This document shows, piece after piece, positions 16,988 through 25,791 of a DNA stretch of 64,000 nt. Within the stretch, counting starts at the first letter, position 1. The number at the start of each line of letters is the position of its first letter. Under the pieces are notes generated by a model. It ran no database searches. It worked only from the letters and a program-made list of their open reading frames with translations, and had not been told where the DNA came from. Made by a program: the position numbers and the translations under genes. Source of the DNA: an uncultured Actinomycetes bacterium (GTDB lineage Bacteria; Actinomycetota; Acidimicrobiia; Acidimicrobiales; RAAP-2); contig CAIJYV010000022.1 of assembly GCA_903825035.1 (NCBI GenBank), positions 1 through 64,000 on the forward strand. The letters are read 5' to 3'.

Positions 16988-18262
16988 TCAGGGGAAGAGT
17001 CCGCGAACTTCGGTCGCTTCAGCGATGCGTTCCACGCCAACCGCAATTGCGGTCTCACGCAATGGCACCTGGAGCTCTTGGTGACGCTTCCAGACGTGCT
17101 CGAAAGCATCGTTCATGGTCTTTTCCAGGCGCTGCATGAATAGATCCGTTTCCCACATGTAGCCCTGGATGTCTTGCGCCCACTCGAAGTAGGAAGCAAC
17201 CACGCCACCAGCATTAGCCAACACGTCGGGCACGGCAATGATGCCGCGACGGTTGAGGACTTCGGCGCCTTCTCCAGTGGTTGGTCCGTTGGCAGCTTCG
17301 ATAATGATGTTGGCCGACATGGTCTCCGCCACGTGAGCGTCAATCACGCCACCAAGAGCCGCGGGAATTGCGATGGTGCTGGGAATTGTGAAGAAGTCCT
17401 CGGAGGGAACTTCGGTAGCACCGGCAAAGCCCATGACCGTTCCGGTGGCGGCGAAGTGCTCGGCGAGCTTGGCTGCGTCGATGCCCTCAGGGACATGAAT
17501 GGCACCTCGAACGTCAGCTACCCCGACCACGCGAATACCGCGCTCAGTGAGAAACTTGACCAATGGGGCTCCAACTTTGCCGTATCCCTGAATGATGACA
17601 CTCTCTAAGTCGGCGGGACGGTTGAGGTGGCGCAAGAGCGCAGTGGTGCAGATTGTGACGCCGAGCGACGTGGCGCCGGCGTGACCCAAGGTGCCACCGA
17701 TGGAAAGCGGCTTACCGGTGACGACACCGGGGGTGTTGTAGCCACGCAACATCGATACGGTGTCCATGATCCAACTCATAATCTGAGTGTCGGTGTTGAT
17801 GTCGGGGGCGGGAATGTCTCGGTCCGCACCAATAATCGGAGCAATCGAGAAGGCGTAACGGCGTGTGAGGCGCTCGAGTTCGGCGCGGCTCAACTTGGTG
17901 GGGTCAACGCGAACTCCGCCCTTGGCGCCACCGTAGGGAATATTCACTACGGCACACTTAATTGACATGTCACCACTCAGAGCGGCGATTTCGTCCTCAT
18001 TGACTGTCTGATGGAAGCGAATTCCACCCTTTCCCGGGCCACGAGCAGTGTCGTGTTGAATACGCCAGCCGGTGAACATTTGAACGCCACCGTTGTCCAT
18101 GCGAACGGGAATCGAAACCTCGAGCACGCGCTCGGGAGCGACAATGCGCTGCACCAAATCGGGGTCGAGTCCGAGCAATTTACCCGCTGACTCGATCAGG
18201 GATACAACACGGAGCCAGGGGTTGAATTCACCCTGGGTAACTTCATCTTGACGAGTGACCAC
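16988..18262 (-). CDS. gdhA: Glutamate dehydrogenase (Glu/Leu/Phe/Val family)
   Basis: Catalyses reversible oxidative deamination of glutamate to 2-oxoglutarate and ammonia. The substrate-site Lys is in GWRIQHDTARGPGKGGIRFH and the catalytic Lys in VNIPYGGAKGGVR. The ADRDIPAPD motif and a Rossmann stretch (IIQGYGKVGAPLVKFL) follow. About 424 residues, the hexameric NAD-type length. The open frame extends to TTG 18304, but a TAGGCT -10 box at 18307-18312 would start transcription inside it. GTG 18262, 13 residues before the conserved NPWLR, is therefore the more likely start; this choice is uncertain. It ends at the shared terminator facing the APC permease. Confidence 0.9.
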   Translation of the reverse strand: MVTRQDEVTQGEFNPWLRVVSLIESAGKLLGLDPDLVQRIVAPERVLEVSIPVRMDNGGVQMFTGWRIQHDTARGPGKGGIRFHQTVNEDEIAALSGDMSIKCAVVNIPYGGAKGGVRVDPTKLSRAELERLTRRYAFSIAPIIGADRDIPAPDINTDTQIMSWIMDTVSMLRGYNTPGVVTGKPLSIGGTLGHAGATSLGVTICTTALLRHLNRPADLESVIIQGYGKVGAPLVKFLTERGIRVVGVADVRGAIHVPEGIDAAKLAEHFAATGTVMGFAGATEVPSEDFFTIPSTIAIPAALGGVIDAHVAETMSANIIIEAANGPTTGEGAEVLNRRGIIAVPDVLANAGGVVASYFEWAQDIQGYMWETDLFMQRLEKTMNDAFEHVWKRHQELQVPLRETAIAVGVERIAEATEVRGLFP

Positions 18263-18306
18263 GTTGTCACCAACCTTTGAACCGGGAGCCTCGTTGCTCC
18301 GCAAAT

Positions 18307-18312
18307 AGCCTA
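18307..18312 (-). promoter_or_regulatory. -10 box of glutamate dehydrogenase
   Basis: TAGGCT on the minus strand implies transcription from about base 18300, downstream of the TTG at 18304. This argues for the internal GTG 18262 as start codon. Confidence 0.4.
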
Positions 18313-18373
18313 GGACAGCCGTGGGGGAGAGTCGAAGCCAAGAACCTAAGAAAATTAAGGCTGTGAGAAATTC

Positions 18374-20314
18374 TTACGCTCGAGTAGCGTCTCGACCTCC
18401 GGCCGCCAACCAAGCAGCGTACATTGTTGCGTAGGCTCCCCCTCTTGCCAGCAGTTCGGCCGGCGTACCCATTTCGACCACGCCACCTTGGTCGACCACG
18501 ACTATTCGGTCGGCGCGCTGAGCGGTCGTCAGCCGGTGGGCAATCAGAATTGCGCTTCGACCCTCGAGGATTTTGTCTAGTGCTGCTTCAATGACCGTTT
18601 CACTTTGCAAATCGAGCGAGGAGGTTGCCTCATCAAGAATCAGGACTCGTGGTCGGGAGAGGAATGCCCTCGCTAGGGCTAGCAATTGGCGCTCTCCAGC
18701 CGACAGCGTCTGACCTCGCTCGTGGACAATGGTGTCAACGCCTTGGGGAAGGCTTTGAATTAGCGCAGTGAGGCCAACGATTCGAATGGCTTCGTTGATC
18801 TCTTCATCGGAGGCGTCGGATCGACCAAAGAGGAGGTTGGTCTTAATCGAACCAGCGAAGAGGAAGGGCTCTTGAGGAACAACGCCAATCTGCGATCGAA
18901 GCGAATGTAGAGTTACGGTTTTAATGTCAACGCCATCAATCAAGACACGGCCAGCGGTGGGGTCGTAAAAGCGGTTAGCCAATTTGGCCAACGTCGACTT
19001 ACCGGCGCCCGTCGGACCCACAAAGGCAACGGACTCGCCGGGTGCTATTTCAAGGTTCACGTGACTTAAGACGGGGGTGTCGGCCAAGTATCCGAAGCTG
19101 ACGTCCTCGAAGGTGATTCGACCACTGACTGGTGGAAGTACCGTCGCGTTGTCAGATTGTTGTACCGATGGTTCGGTGAGCAGCAGCTCGCGCAGTCGAA
19201 TTATGGATGAACGGCTTGACTGAAGTGAGTTGTATTGCTGCACGAGAAGCTGAATGGGCTGAAAGAATCGGTTGAGATACAAGAAGAAAGCAACGAGTGC
19301 GCCAACTGAAAGTTGGTGGCGCAGGACCATGTGCCCACCGATAAAGAGCAAGAGACCCTGGCCCACAATCCCAATGGTCATAGTGGCTGGTCCATAGAAG
19401 CCATTGACTCGACCGGTGAAGAGGTTGGCGTCACGGTAAGCGCCAACAACTTTGCGGTGGTGAGCAATGTTCTTCGCCTGGCGGTTGTTGGATGCAACAA
19501 CGCGAATTCCATAGAGTGATTCCGAGAGATCGGCGAGGACGGCCGCGATGCGGTCGCGGCTCATCAGATATCCCTTTTCCGAGGCCCCGTGAAACCACCA
19601 GGACAGGGCGAAAAGCACAGGAACCACGAGGCCTACGGTCCATAACGCCAAGGTCACATTTGTAGTGAACAAAATAATGGTGATTGCCACCATAGTTAGG
19701 CCCTGTAGAGCGAATTGACTAATGCCGTCTTGAATGAGCATCTGCAAGTTTTCGACATCGCTGGTCATGCGGCTCATCAAGACGCCGACCTTTTCTTCGG
19801 TAAAGAAATCCAAGCTCAGTCGCTGGAGGTGCGTGAAGACTTTGAGACGGAGATCCTTCATCACGTAGGCCGCGAGGCGGCCTGTGACGAGGACCTGGGC
19901 GCGCTGGAAATACATGCCAACCAGGGTGAGCACTAGGTAAATTCCCGCGCACCATCCAATGACCGTCAGCGATTTGTTTGGCCCAGTCATTCCCTTGTCG
20001 ATGGCCCACTGGGTGAGTCGTGGCCCGGCTTGCAGCACGATACTTATCAAAATTACGTAGAGCGATCCGGTAACTAGCCACAGTCGGTACTGCTGAACCA
20101 AGCGAAAGAGCGTTAACGGTTTCTTCTCCTCAGCACTTGGAATCTGCGAGAAGTTGAGGTCAATGGGCTCGTGAGTGGGCTCGGTTGCGAGCAGTTTGTT
20201 GGCGTTGGCCTGTAATTCAGTGGGGATTCCACCGAAGGGCAACCCTGATGAGCCCCCGGGACCACCAAACATGTGGCCACCACCCGGCCCGCCGAATCCC
20301 CCGCCCCAACTCAT
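18374..20314 (-). CDS. ABC exporter half-transporter, catalytically complete subunit
   Basis: 646 residues: a Gly-rich N-terminus (1-28), six membrane helices (about 75-345) and a C-terminal ATPase. Walker A is GPTGAGKST (433-441), the Q-loop Gln is at 481, and Walker B ends in LDEATSSLD with the catalytic Glu562. The signature is LSAGERQ (537-543), deviating from LSGGQ. The start overlaps the upstream half-transporter by ATGA. In heterodimeric exporters such as TM287/288, one subunit keeps the Glu and a weak signature while the other keeps LSGGQ and loses the Glu. This pair matches that rule. Substrate (lipid, drug or peptide) unknown. Confidence 0.88.
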   Translation of the reverse strand: MSWGGGFGGPGGGHMFGGPGGSSGLPFGGIPTELQANANKLLATEPTHEPIDLNFSQIPSAEEKKPLTLFRLVQQYRLWLVTGSLYVILISIVLQAGPRLTQWAIDKGMTGPNKSLTVIGWCAGIYLVLTLVGMYFQRAQVLVTGRLAAYVMKDLRLKVFTHLQRLSLDFFTEEKVGVLMSRMTSDVENLQMLIQDGISQFALQGLTMVAITIILFTTNVTLALWTVGLVVPVLFALSWWFHGASEKGYLMSRDRIAAVLADLSESLYGIRVVASNNRQAKNIAHHRKVVGAYRDANLFTGRVNGFYGPATMTIGIVGQGLLLFIGGHMVLRHQLSVGALVAFFLYLNRFFQPIQLLVQQYNSLQSSRSSIIRLRELLLTEPSVQQSDNATVLPPVSGRITFEDVSFGYLADTPVLSHVNLEIAPGESVAFVGPTGAGKSTLAKLANRFYDPTAGRVLIDGVDIKTVTLHSLRSQIGVVPQEPFLFAGSIKTNLLFGRSDASDEEINEAIRIVGLTALIQSLPQGVDTIVHERGQTLSAGERQLLALARAFLSRPRVLILDEATSSLDLQSETVIEAALDKILEGRSAILIAHRLTTAQRADRIVVVDQGGVVEMGTPAELLARGGAYATMYAAWLAAGGRDATRA

Positions 20315-22134
20315 TCGCTGGCCTCAGAACTCATATCGTGCGACAGGATGTCGTTGTATAGATCACTGGTTGCCATGAGTTCTTCGTGGGTACCCGAAGC
20401 GGCAACTCGACCATTTTCGATGACCAGCACCCGCGTGGCGAGCGCGATGGTGGAGACACGGTGGGCAATCACCAAGGTCGTGCGGTGCTCGAGAAGAGTC
20501 TCCAGTGCCCGGTAAATAGCGGTCTCCACGTGGACATCAATGGCACTAGTCGCGTCGTCGAGAATCAAGATGGGGGGATTGGTTAACAAGGTGCGAGCAA
20601 TGGCCACGCGCTGGCGCTGCCCGCCAGAAAGGGTGTAGCCGCGTTCTCCCACGACCGTGTCGTATCCATTGGGGAGCCGTTCGATGAATTCATGTGCGTT
20701 GGCGGCCCGAGCGGCAGCGATCACTTCGTCGAGAGACGCGTCGGGACGACCGTAGGCAATGTTGTCGCGGATTGACACGCTGAATAGGAAGGGCTCGTCC
20801 ATAACGACGCCAACGTGTTCTCGCAAGGAGTGGAGGGTGAGATTTCGGATGTCTTGGTCATCGATTTTTATCGCGCCGCCAGTGACGTCATAAAAACGCG
20901 TCAAGAGTCGAGCCACCGTTGATTTTCCGGACCCCGTGCGCCCAACTAGCGCCACTGTTTCACCGGGCTGGATCTCGGCGGTGAAATCTTCGAGTACCCG
21001 CGTCCCGTTGGCGTAGTCAAATTGAACGTGGTCAAAGGTGATTTTGCCCGAGATTTCGTTGAGCGCGCTCGCGTTGGGATCTTCGACGATCTCAGAGTGT
21101 TCATCAAGAATTTCAAAGATGCGTCCAGCACTGGCCTTGGCGCGTTGCCCCATCATGACTAATTGGCCCAGCATCATGAACGGGGCTTGCAGCATTAAGA
21201 GATAGGCGTTAAAGGCCAGAATGGCCCCAACTCCCAATTTGCCCTGATAGACCATCCACCCGCCAAAAAACAGAACGAGCACTAAGCCAATTTGGGGGAG
21301 GTTCTGAATCCAGGGCGCCCACACACCACGAAGCTCGGCGTCTTTCACGTAGGCCCAAGTCACACGTTCCGAGGCGTCAGCGAGGCGATTGACTTCGGCC
21401 TTTTCTTGGGCGAACGACTTAACAACGCGGACGCCGTTTATGTTCTCATCAACAATCGTTGCCACATCGGCGAGGCGAGCCTGAGTGATCCAGGAGATGG
21501 GAAACATGACCTGACGCATGCGTAGACCAATGAGATATAAGAAGGGCATGACCGAAATGGCCACAAAGGCCAACTCGACATTGATGCGGAGCATAAATAC
21601 AAAAGCGAGGACGCCGATGAATAACTGAACGACAATCAGTGGGGCGAAAGTTGAATACATTTGAACGCTACGAATGTCAGAGTTGGCGCGACTAATCAGC
21701 TGACCGGACTGAACGCGGTCGTAGAAGGAAAACGAGAGCCAGGTCATGTGCTCGTAAATCAAGGAGCGGAGGTCGGCTTCGACGTTGTAGGCCGTCTGAA
21801 ACACGTAATTTCTTGAAATGACTCCGGTGATGCCAGTGAGAACCCCAATGCCAACAATCCACGTGACATCGTGATTTAGCGATTGTCCATGATGAGAGAT
21901 AAGTCCGGTCAAGGCGTAGTTCAAATAATTTGGAATCAAGGTCTGAAAGACCAAACTCACAAAAGAAAGGGAGATCGCAATAAAGAAGGTAAGCCGGTGC
22001 GATACCAGAACCGGAAGAATTCGGCGCCACCACTCCAAGGAGGTAATGGGTGAGACGCGGGCCTTTGGCCCCGAGTAGCGAGTGTTGAGCCCCTGGTCGG
22101 GCAGTTTTTGGTGCTCAACGGGGCTTTTAGGCAT
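20311..22134 (-). CDS. ABC exporter half-transporter with degenerate ATPase site
   Basis: 607 residues: six membrane helices (about 40-325) and a C-terminal ATPase. Walker A is GRTGSGKST (398-406) and the signature is a canonical LSGGQRQR. Walker B reads ILILDDATSAID, so Asp527 replaces the catalytic Glu, and the Q-loop Gln is replaced by Asp446 (VVMDEPF). Walker A/B of this subunit pairs with the partner's LSAGE signature to give the non-hydrolysing site. TACTCT at 22141-22146 ends 6 nt before the ATG, so the two-gene operon is probably expressed as a leaderless transcript. Confidence 0.88.
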   Translation of the reverse strand: MPKSPVEHQKLPDQGLNTRYSGPKARVSPITSLEWWRRILPVLVSHRLTFFIAISLSFVSLVFQTLIPNYLNYALTGLISHHGQSLNHDVTWIVGIGVLTGITGVISRNYVFQTAYNVEADLRSLIYEHMTWLSFSFYDRVQSGQLISRANSDIRSVQMYSTFAPLIVVQLFIGVLAFVFMLRINVELAFVAISVMPFLYLIGLRMRQVMFPISWITQARLADVATIVDENINGVRVVKSFAQEKAEVNRLADASERVTWAYVKDAELRGVWAPWIQNLPQIGLVLVLFFGGWMVYQGKLGVGAILAFNAYLLMLQAPFMMLGQLVMMGQRAKASAGRIFEILDEHSEIVEDPNASALNEISGKITFDHVQFDYANGTRVLEDFTAEIQPGETVALVGRTGSGKSTVARLLTRFYDVTGGAIKIDDQDIRNLTLHSLREHVGVVMDEPFLFSVSIRDNIAYGRPDASLDEVIAAARAANAHEFIERLPNGYDTVVGERGYTLSGGQRQRVAIARTLLTNPPILILDDATSAIDVHVETAIYRALETLLEHRTTLVIAHRVSTIALATRVLVIENGRVAASGTHEELMATSDLYNDILSHDMSSEASE

Positions 22135-22140
22135 CTTCTA

Positions 22141-22146
22141 AGAGTA
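22141..22146 (-). promoter_or_regulatory. Leaderless -10 box of the ABC exporter operon
   Basis: TACTCT on the minus strand ends 6 nt before ATG 22134; no Shine-Dalgarno sequence. Confidence 0.5.
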
Positions 22147-22198
22147 CCGGCGGCATTGGGCGGGGAATCATTGTCGCTAAGAAAGAACTTATTCAGCG

Positions 22199-22204
22199 TA
22201 AAGT
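22199..22204 (+). promoter_or_regulatory. Leaderless -10 box of upp
   Basis: TAAAGT ends 6 nt before GTG 22211; no Shine-Dalgarno sequence. Confidence 0.5.
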
Positions 22205-22210
22205 TTCGAC

Positions 22211-22849
22211 GTGTCAATTATCAAGGTTCTCGATCACCCCATCGTCTCAGACAAGGTCCGCCAACTACGAAGTGTGGCGACCTCTAACGCAGACTTCTTG
22301 CGTCTTGCGAATGAAATCACTCGGTTCGTGGGATACGAGGCGTTTCGAGACCTGCCGGTAACTTCAACCGTAGTAACTACTCCGGTGGTGCCAAATGCCC
22401 CAGCCCTCGCGCTCGACGAGGAGTATCTCGTTGTTCCAATCTTGCGGGCCGGACTCGGCATGACCCCAGCGATTGAAGAATTGTTACCTGTGCACCGCCT
22501 GTGTTTGATGGGCCTGCGTCGAAACGAGGAGACTCTTCAGCCTGAGATTTACCATGATGGCTTGCCGAAGGATTTGAAAGGCGTTCCGATGGTGATTGTA
22601 GATCCCATGCTCGCCACTGGTGGCTCGATTAGTGCCGTAGTCGAGTTAGCGCGTTCTCGAGGGGTCGGGCCTATCAAAATTCTGTGCCTCATTGCCGCGC
22701 AGCCGGGCGTGGACGCACTGTTTGCGAAACACCAGGGTCTCGAGGTGTACGCCGCGGCGCTCGATGCAGAACTCAACGAGGTTGGCTACATCACGCCAGG
22801 ACTGGGTGATGCTGGCGACCGACTCTTCGGGGCACCAGTTCGTAATTAA
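22211..22849 (+). CDS. upp: Uracil phosphoribosyltransferase
   Basis: Converts uracil and PRPP to UMP in pyrimidine salvage. 212 residues, the usual length. The PRPP loop is VIVDPMLATGGS (128-139) and the uracil-binding C-terminus reads YITPGLGDAGDRLFG. The GTG start has a TANNNT box 6 nt ahead and no ribosome site. It ends exactly where the convergent cytosine deaminase gene ends, and that enzyme makes its substrate. Confidence 0.96.
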   Translation: MSIIKVLDHPIVSDKVRQLRSVATSNADFLRLANEITRFVGYEAFRDLPVTSTVVTTPVVPNAPALALDEEYLVVPILRAGLGMTPAIEELLPVHRLCLMGLRRNEETLQPEIYHDGLPKDLKGVPMVIVDPMLATGGSISAVVELARSRGVGPIKILCLIAAQPGVDALFAKHQGLEVYAAALDAELNEVGYITPGLGDAGDRLFGAPVRN

Positions 22850-23320
22850 CTACAGGCCAATGTCCTCGTGCCAAAGCTCGGGGTGTTCGTGAATAAAGGT
22901 TCCGAGTAGTTCGGTACACGCAGGATCATCGAGAACCATGATCTCTACGCCGAGCTCCTTGAGCCAATCGTGACCGCCGTGAAAGTTTTCTGCTTCACCG
23001 ATAACTACGGCGCCGATATTGAACTGACGAACGAGGCCCGAGCAGTACCAGCAAGGCGAAAGGGTGGTCGCCATCACCGTATCGGCGTAATTGCGACGAC
23101 GTCCAGCGCGGCGAAAAGCGTCAGTTTCAGCGTGCGTTGATGCATCGTGCTCTTGGACACGACGATTATGCCCAGAACTCAGTAATTCCCCTTCGCGGGT
23201 GAAGAGGGCAGCGCCAATGGGGATTCCACCCTCGTGCAGGCCCTTTTCGGCCTCTTGGTAGGCGACTTGGAGCATGGTTGCGGCCAGGTCACGAGATAGG
23301 GGTTCGCGGTGTTGACTCAT
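22850..23320 (-). CDS. Cytosine deaminase, yeast FCY1-type nucleoside deaminase family
   Basis: 156 residues. The zinc-site motifs are HAE (63-65, Glu65 as proton shuttle) and PCWYC (Cys90, Cys93). The GGIPIG start of the domain, the SSGHNRR segment and the C-terminal WHEDIG closely match the small fungal cytosine deaminases, not the large TIM-barrel CodA. The expected reaction is cytosine to uracil plus ammonia. The adjacent upp and NCS1 permease support this. A tRNA-adenosine deaminase (TadA) role is less likely because TadA lacks that C-terminus. GGAG lies 12 nt before the ATG. Only 22 nt separate this start from the divergent PRTase start. Confidence 0.88.
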   Translation of the reverse strand: MSQHREPLSRDLAATMLQVAYQEAEKGLHEGGIPIGAALFTREGELLSSGHNRRVQEHDASTHAETDAFRRAGRRRNYADTVMATTLSPCWYCSGLVRQFNIGAVVIGEAENFHGGHDWLKELGVEIMVLDDPACTELLGTFIHEHPELWHEDIGL

Positions 23321-23328
23321 CTATTAAG

Positions 23329-23334
23329 TATGCT
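23329..23334 (+). promoter_or_regulatory. -10 box of the PRTase gene
   Basis: TATGCT ends 8 nt before GTG 23343 within the 22-nt divergent gap; no Shine-Dalgarno sequence is present for the PRTase. Confidence 0.4.
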
Positions 23335-23342
23335 CCACATAC

Positions 23343-23951
23343 GTGAGTCCTCGCACGTATTCCGTAGAAGTTGGTAGTCAGCACGTTCAACTTCCCCTCG
23401 TACCACTGGGTGATGACCTCACCCTCGCCCTTCTAATCACCGTCGACATGGGTATGAAATTCATGTCTACCGCGGGGGAAGAATTAGCTGAAATCTTGCG
23501 GCCCTACAACGTTGACATAGTCGCCACCGTTGCCACCATGGGCATCCCCGTCGCTATCGAGGTAACCCGAGCTCTGGGCCTCGATCAATACGTGATTTTG
23601 CACAAGACTCCCAAAATCCACTTGGCCGATGCGGTGCGTGAGCCAGTTCGCTCGATTACCACCAACGCTGATCAACAGTTGCTCTTTGACCGTGTTCGCA
23701 TTCCTGACGTTCAAGGTAAGCGAGTCGCGATTGTCGACGACGTTATTTCTACGGGAGCCTCCACTGGAGCGGCCTTGAGACTCCTTCGCAGTGTCGGCGC
23801 CGAAGTTGTGGCAATTGGCACTCTCGTTACCGAAGCTTCCGTATGGCGAACCTCACTTGGTGAAGACGCCGAGAAGGTCCGAGCTCTCGGTTCGATTCCG
23901 ATTTTCCGTCCCGACGGTCAAGGCGGTCTGGTCGAAGACTGGGCCGGCTAA
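23343..23951 (+). CDS. Purine-type phosphoribosyltransferase (Apt/Xpt-like)
   Basis: 202 residues, type I PRTase fold. The PRPP loop is VAIVDDVISTGAST, and the upstream ATVATMGIPVAIEVTRALG segment and KTPKIHL stretch resemble adenine/xanthine phosphoribosyltransferases. It would turn a free purine base and PRPP into a nucleotide. Which base cannot be decided. GTG start, no ribosome site, probable leaderless expression. It sits back to back with cytosine deaminase and head-on to the NCS1 permease, within a salvage group. A strong terminator follows. Confidence 0.8.
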   Translation: MSPRTYSVEVGSQHVQLPLVPLGDDLTLALLITVDMGMKFMSTAGEELAEILRPYNVDIVATVATMGIPVAIEVTRALGLDQYVILHKTPKIHLADAVREPVRSITTNADQQLLFDRVRIPDVQGKRVAIVDDVISTGASTGAALRLLRSVGAEVVAIGTLVTEASVWRTSLGEDAEKVRALGSIPIFRPDGQGGLVEDWAG

Positions 23952-23964
23952 CGGTATAGAAAGT

Positions 23965-24006
23965 AAAAACCCCCCGGACCCTCACAGTCCGGGGGGTTTT
24001 TGTTTT
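23965..24006. terminator. Bidirectional terminator between PRTase and NCS1 permease
   Basis: Stem AAAAACCCCCCGGAC / GTCCGGGGGGTTTTT (23965-24001) around a 7-nt loop, with T-runs on both strands. Confidence 0.92.
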
Positions 24007-24009
24007 GAA

Positions 24010-25569
24010 CTACTTACTGGTTTCGAGCTCGTTCTGACGCTCAACCTGAGCGGCCACGTTTCCATTCATCTTTTCAAGAATGAAGTACACGAGTGCACCC
24101 AAAATGATTCCGACTGGAACAGAGAAGTCTGCACCGCCGAGCCATCCCGCGTTGCACACGCCCTTAACGGGAGTGCCGGCACAGGCTGATCCGAAGTGGT
24201 TAGAGATTGGAGTCATCCAGTGGAAGGGGAAGTTGACGGGTGGTGGAGCCTTGGAGAAGCAGATGGTCGCACCGACAACGCCAACGGCGAACGCAATGAT
24301 GCCGTTCCAGTTAACTCCAGAGCGGCCTACGAAGTAGATGCTCTGTGCGTCTCGACGCTGGAGTTCAGCGGCGTTGTAACGAAACTTACGCAAGATCCAG
24401 TCCATGATGAAGATACCGAACCAAGGGGCAATCCACACGATGATTACACCGACGAATTCTTTCATGTACAACGAGAAGGTTGACTGAAAGGTTGCGTAGA
24501 TGGTGAGCAGGCAGGCAATAACCGAGTCCAACACCACCGCCTGGTAACGCTTCAGCTTTAGGCCAACGGCCTGGAGCGAAACGCCCGAAGAGTAGAGGTC
24601 GAGCGAGTTAATACCGAACAACTGGACAATCGCGAATACCAAGAAAATGGCGACGAACCAGCTTGGAATCAAGTGTTGACCCACCAAAGCCTCAAAGGGG
24701 TTAGCTGAGTTCCACGCCGCAAACTGAGCCGATGAGCTCAAGAAGGTGAAGGTGAGTGCACCCAAGACCATCATGAGAATTTCCGGCACAGCAGTAGCCA
24801 AGAAGAGCCAGCCCACGAGCTCGCCTTTCTTTACGTCGCGTGGGACGTAACGGGTGTAGTCGTTGCCACACTCGGTCCAGCCCAAGCCCGATAGCGCAAA
24901 AGTGAAGGCGAGTCCGGCGGTGTACAGCTGCCAGGTGCTACCCCACGGGGCAGCCTTAAAGCTGGCCGAACCGTGCTTGATGTCGTAGTAGGCGAGAACG
25001 GCGAAGATCAAACCGAAGGGAATGATGAGTGCCTTCAAAACCTTGACCATAGTGGCGTGTCCGAAATAAGGCATCAGCGCCTGAATTCCGGCCGCCAAAA
25101 TAATCAATATGACGGTGGTCGGCTTATTGATGGTGATGCCACCCAACTTGAAGAGCACGGCAGCCGCGCCCACAATCAAGATGAGGCCTTCGGTTTCGAA
25201 GCCGAGCTGAGTGATCCAGTTAAAGAACGCCACAAATCGTGACCCCTGCGTACCAAAAGGTGCGCGCGAGATTGTGAAGGCGGTAGTTCCTGTTTCCGGT
25301 CCTTGCAGTGATGCGAGCCCCAAGAAGAAGAAGCTCAAGTTACCGATAACAATCAAACTCAGCGCGGTGTAAAAACTAAAGCCAAAGCCCATGAGCAGTG
25401 CACCGTAAATGAAGTATTCGACATTGATTGCCGAACCTGCCCACATACCGGCGATGTTCTTGGCCGAGGCCCAACGCTCTGATTCTGGAATGAAGTCGAT
25501 TCCGTGTTCTTCAACCTGGAATGCTGGATCGCCCGACGAACCGTCGTGCGTAATTTCTGTAGTTGCCAC
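24010..25569 (-). CDS. NCS1 family nucleobase permease (cytosine/purine type)
   Basis: 519 residues with about 12 membrane helices. The NCS1 hallmark HGIDFIPESERW precedes helix 1, and the helix-1 sequence MWAGSAINVEYF follows. The family imports cytosine, purines, hydantoins or thiamine with Na+ or H+. Proximity to cytosine deaminase, upp and a purine PRTase favours a nucleobase. The open frame begins at ATG 25602. GTG 25569 is chosen because GGGAGG lies about 8 nt before it, and the extra 11 residues would include that ribosome site. Ends at the shared terminator. Confidence 0.87.
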   Translation of the reverse strand: MATTEITHDGSSGDPAFQVEEHGIDFIPESERWASAKNIAGMWAGSAINVEYFIYGALLMGFGFSFYTALSLIVIGNLSFFFLGLASLQGPETGTTAFTISRAPFGTQGSRFVAFFNWITQLGFETEGLILIVGAAAVLFKLGGITINKPTTVILIILAAGIQALMPYFGHATMVKVLKALIIPFGLIFAVLAYYDIKHGSASFKAAPWGSTWQLYTAGLAFTFALSGLGWTECGNDYTRYVPRDVKKGELVGWLFLATAVPEILMMVLGALTFTFLSSSAQFAAWNSANPFEALVGQHLIPSWFVAIFLVFAIVQLFGINSLDLYSSGVSLQAVGLKLKRYQAVVLDSVIACLLTIYATFQSTFSLYMKEFVGVIIVWIAPWFGIFIMDWILRKFRYNAAELQRRDAQSIYFVGRSGVNWNGIIAFAVGVVGATICFSKAPPPVNFPFHWMTPISNHFGSACAGTPVKGVCNAGWLGGADFSVPVGIILGALVYFILEKMNGNVAAQVERQNELETSK

Positions 25570-25613
25570 TTTTGTGGTCCTCCCTAATAGATGGTTGTTC
25601 ATCTTTCATCCCC

Positions 25614-25670
25614 CCGTGAGGTGCTGGGGATGACCCCACTACTTTGCCTTATTTCGAGGGGCCGTGAGGT
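25614..25670. promoter_or_regulatory. Direct repeat CCGTGAGGT upstream of the NCS1 permease
   Basis: CCGTGAGGT occurs at 25614-25622 and again at 25662-25670 (plus-strand reading), 48 bp apart, in the leader of the permease gene. A regulator site is possible. I could not match the region to a known purine or other riboswitch. The remaining 25671-25791 holds the promoter area of the DUF5666 gene and nothing else I recognise. Confidence 0.3.
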
Positions 25671-25791
25671 CGATTTGCGCCGAATTCTGAAGATAACTCT
25701 TATTTCTTTATTACCTCTTTTTGGGCATATTTAGATTTGTCGCCAGCAGTATGTAGATGTCCCGAAAACGGGGCACTGAGAAAGGAAGCTT

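Noticed and set aside
18263-18304. TTG 18304 as the start of glutamate dehydrogenase
   Set aside because: A TAGGCT -10 box overlaps this position, so the codon would be upstream of the transcript start. GTG 18262 is preferred but not certain.
25570-25791. Purine, guanidine or other known riboswitch before the NCS1 permease
   Set aside because: None of the conserved cores I know could be matched; only a 9-bp direct repeat was seen.
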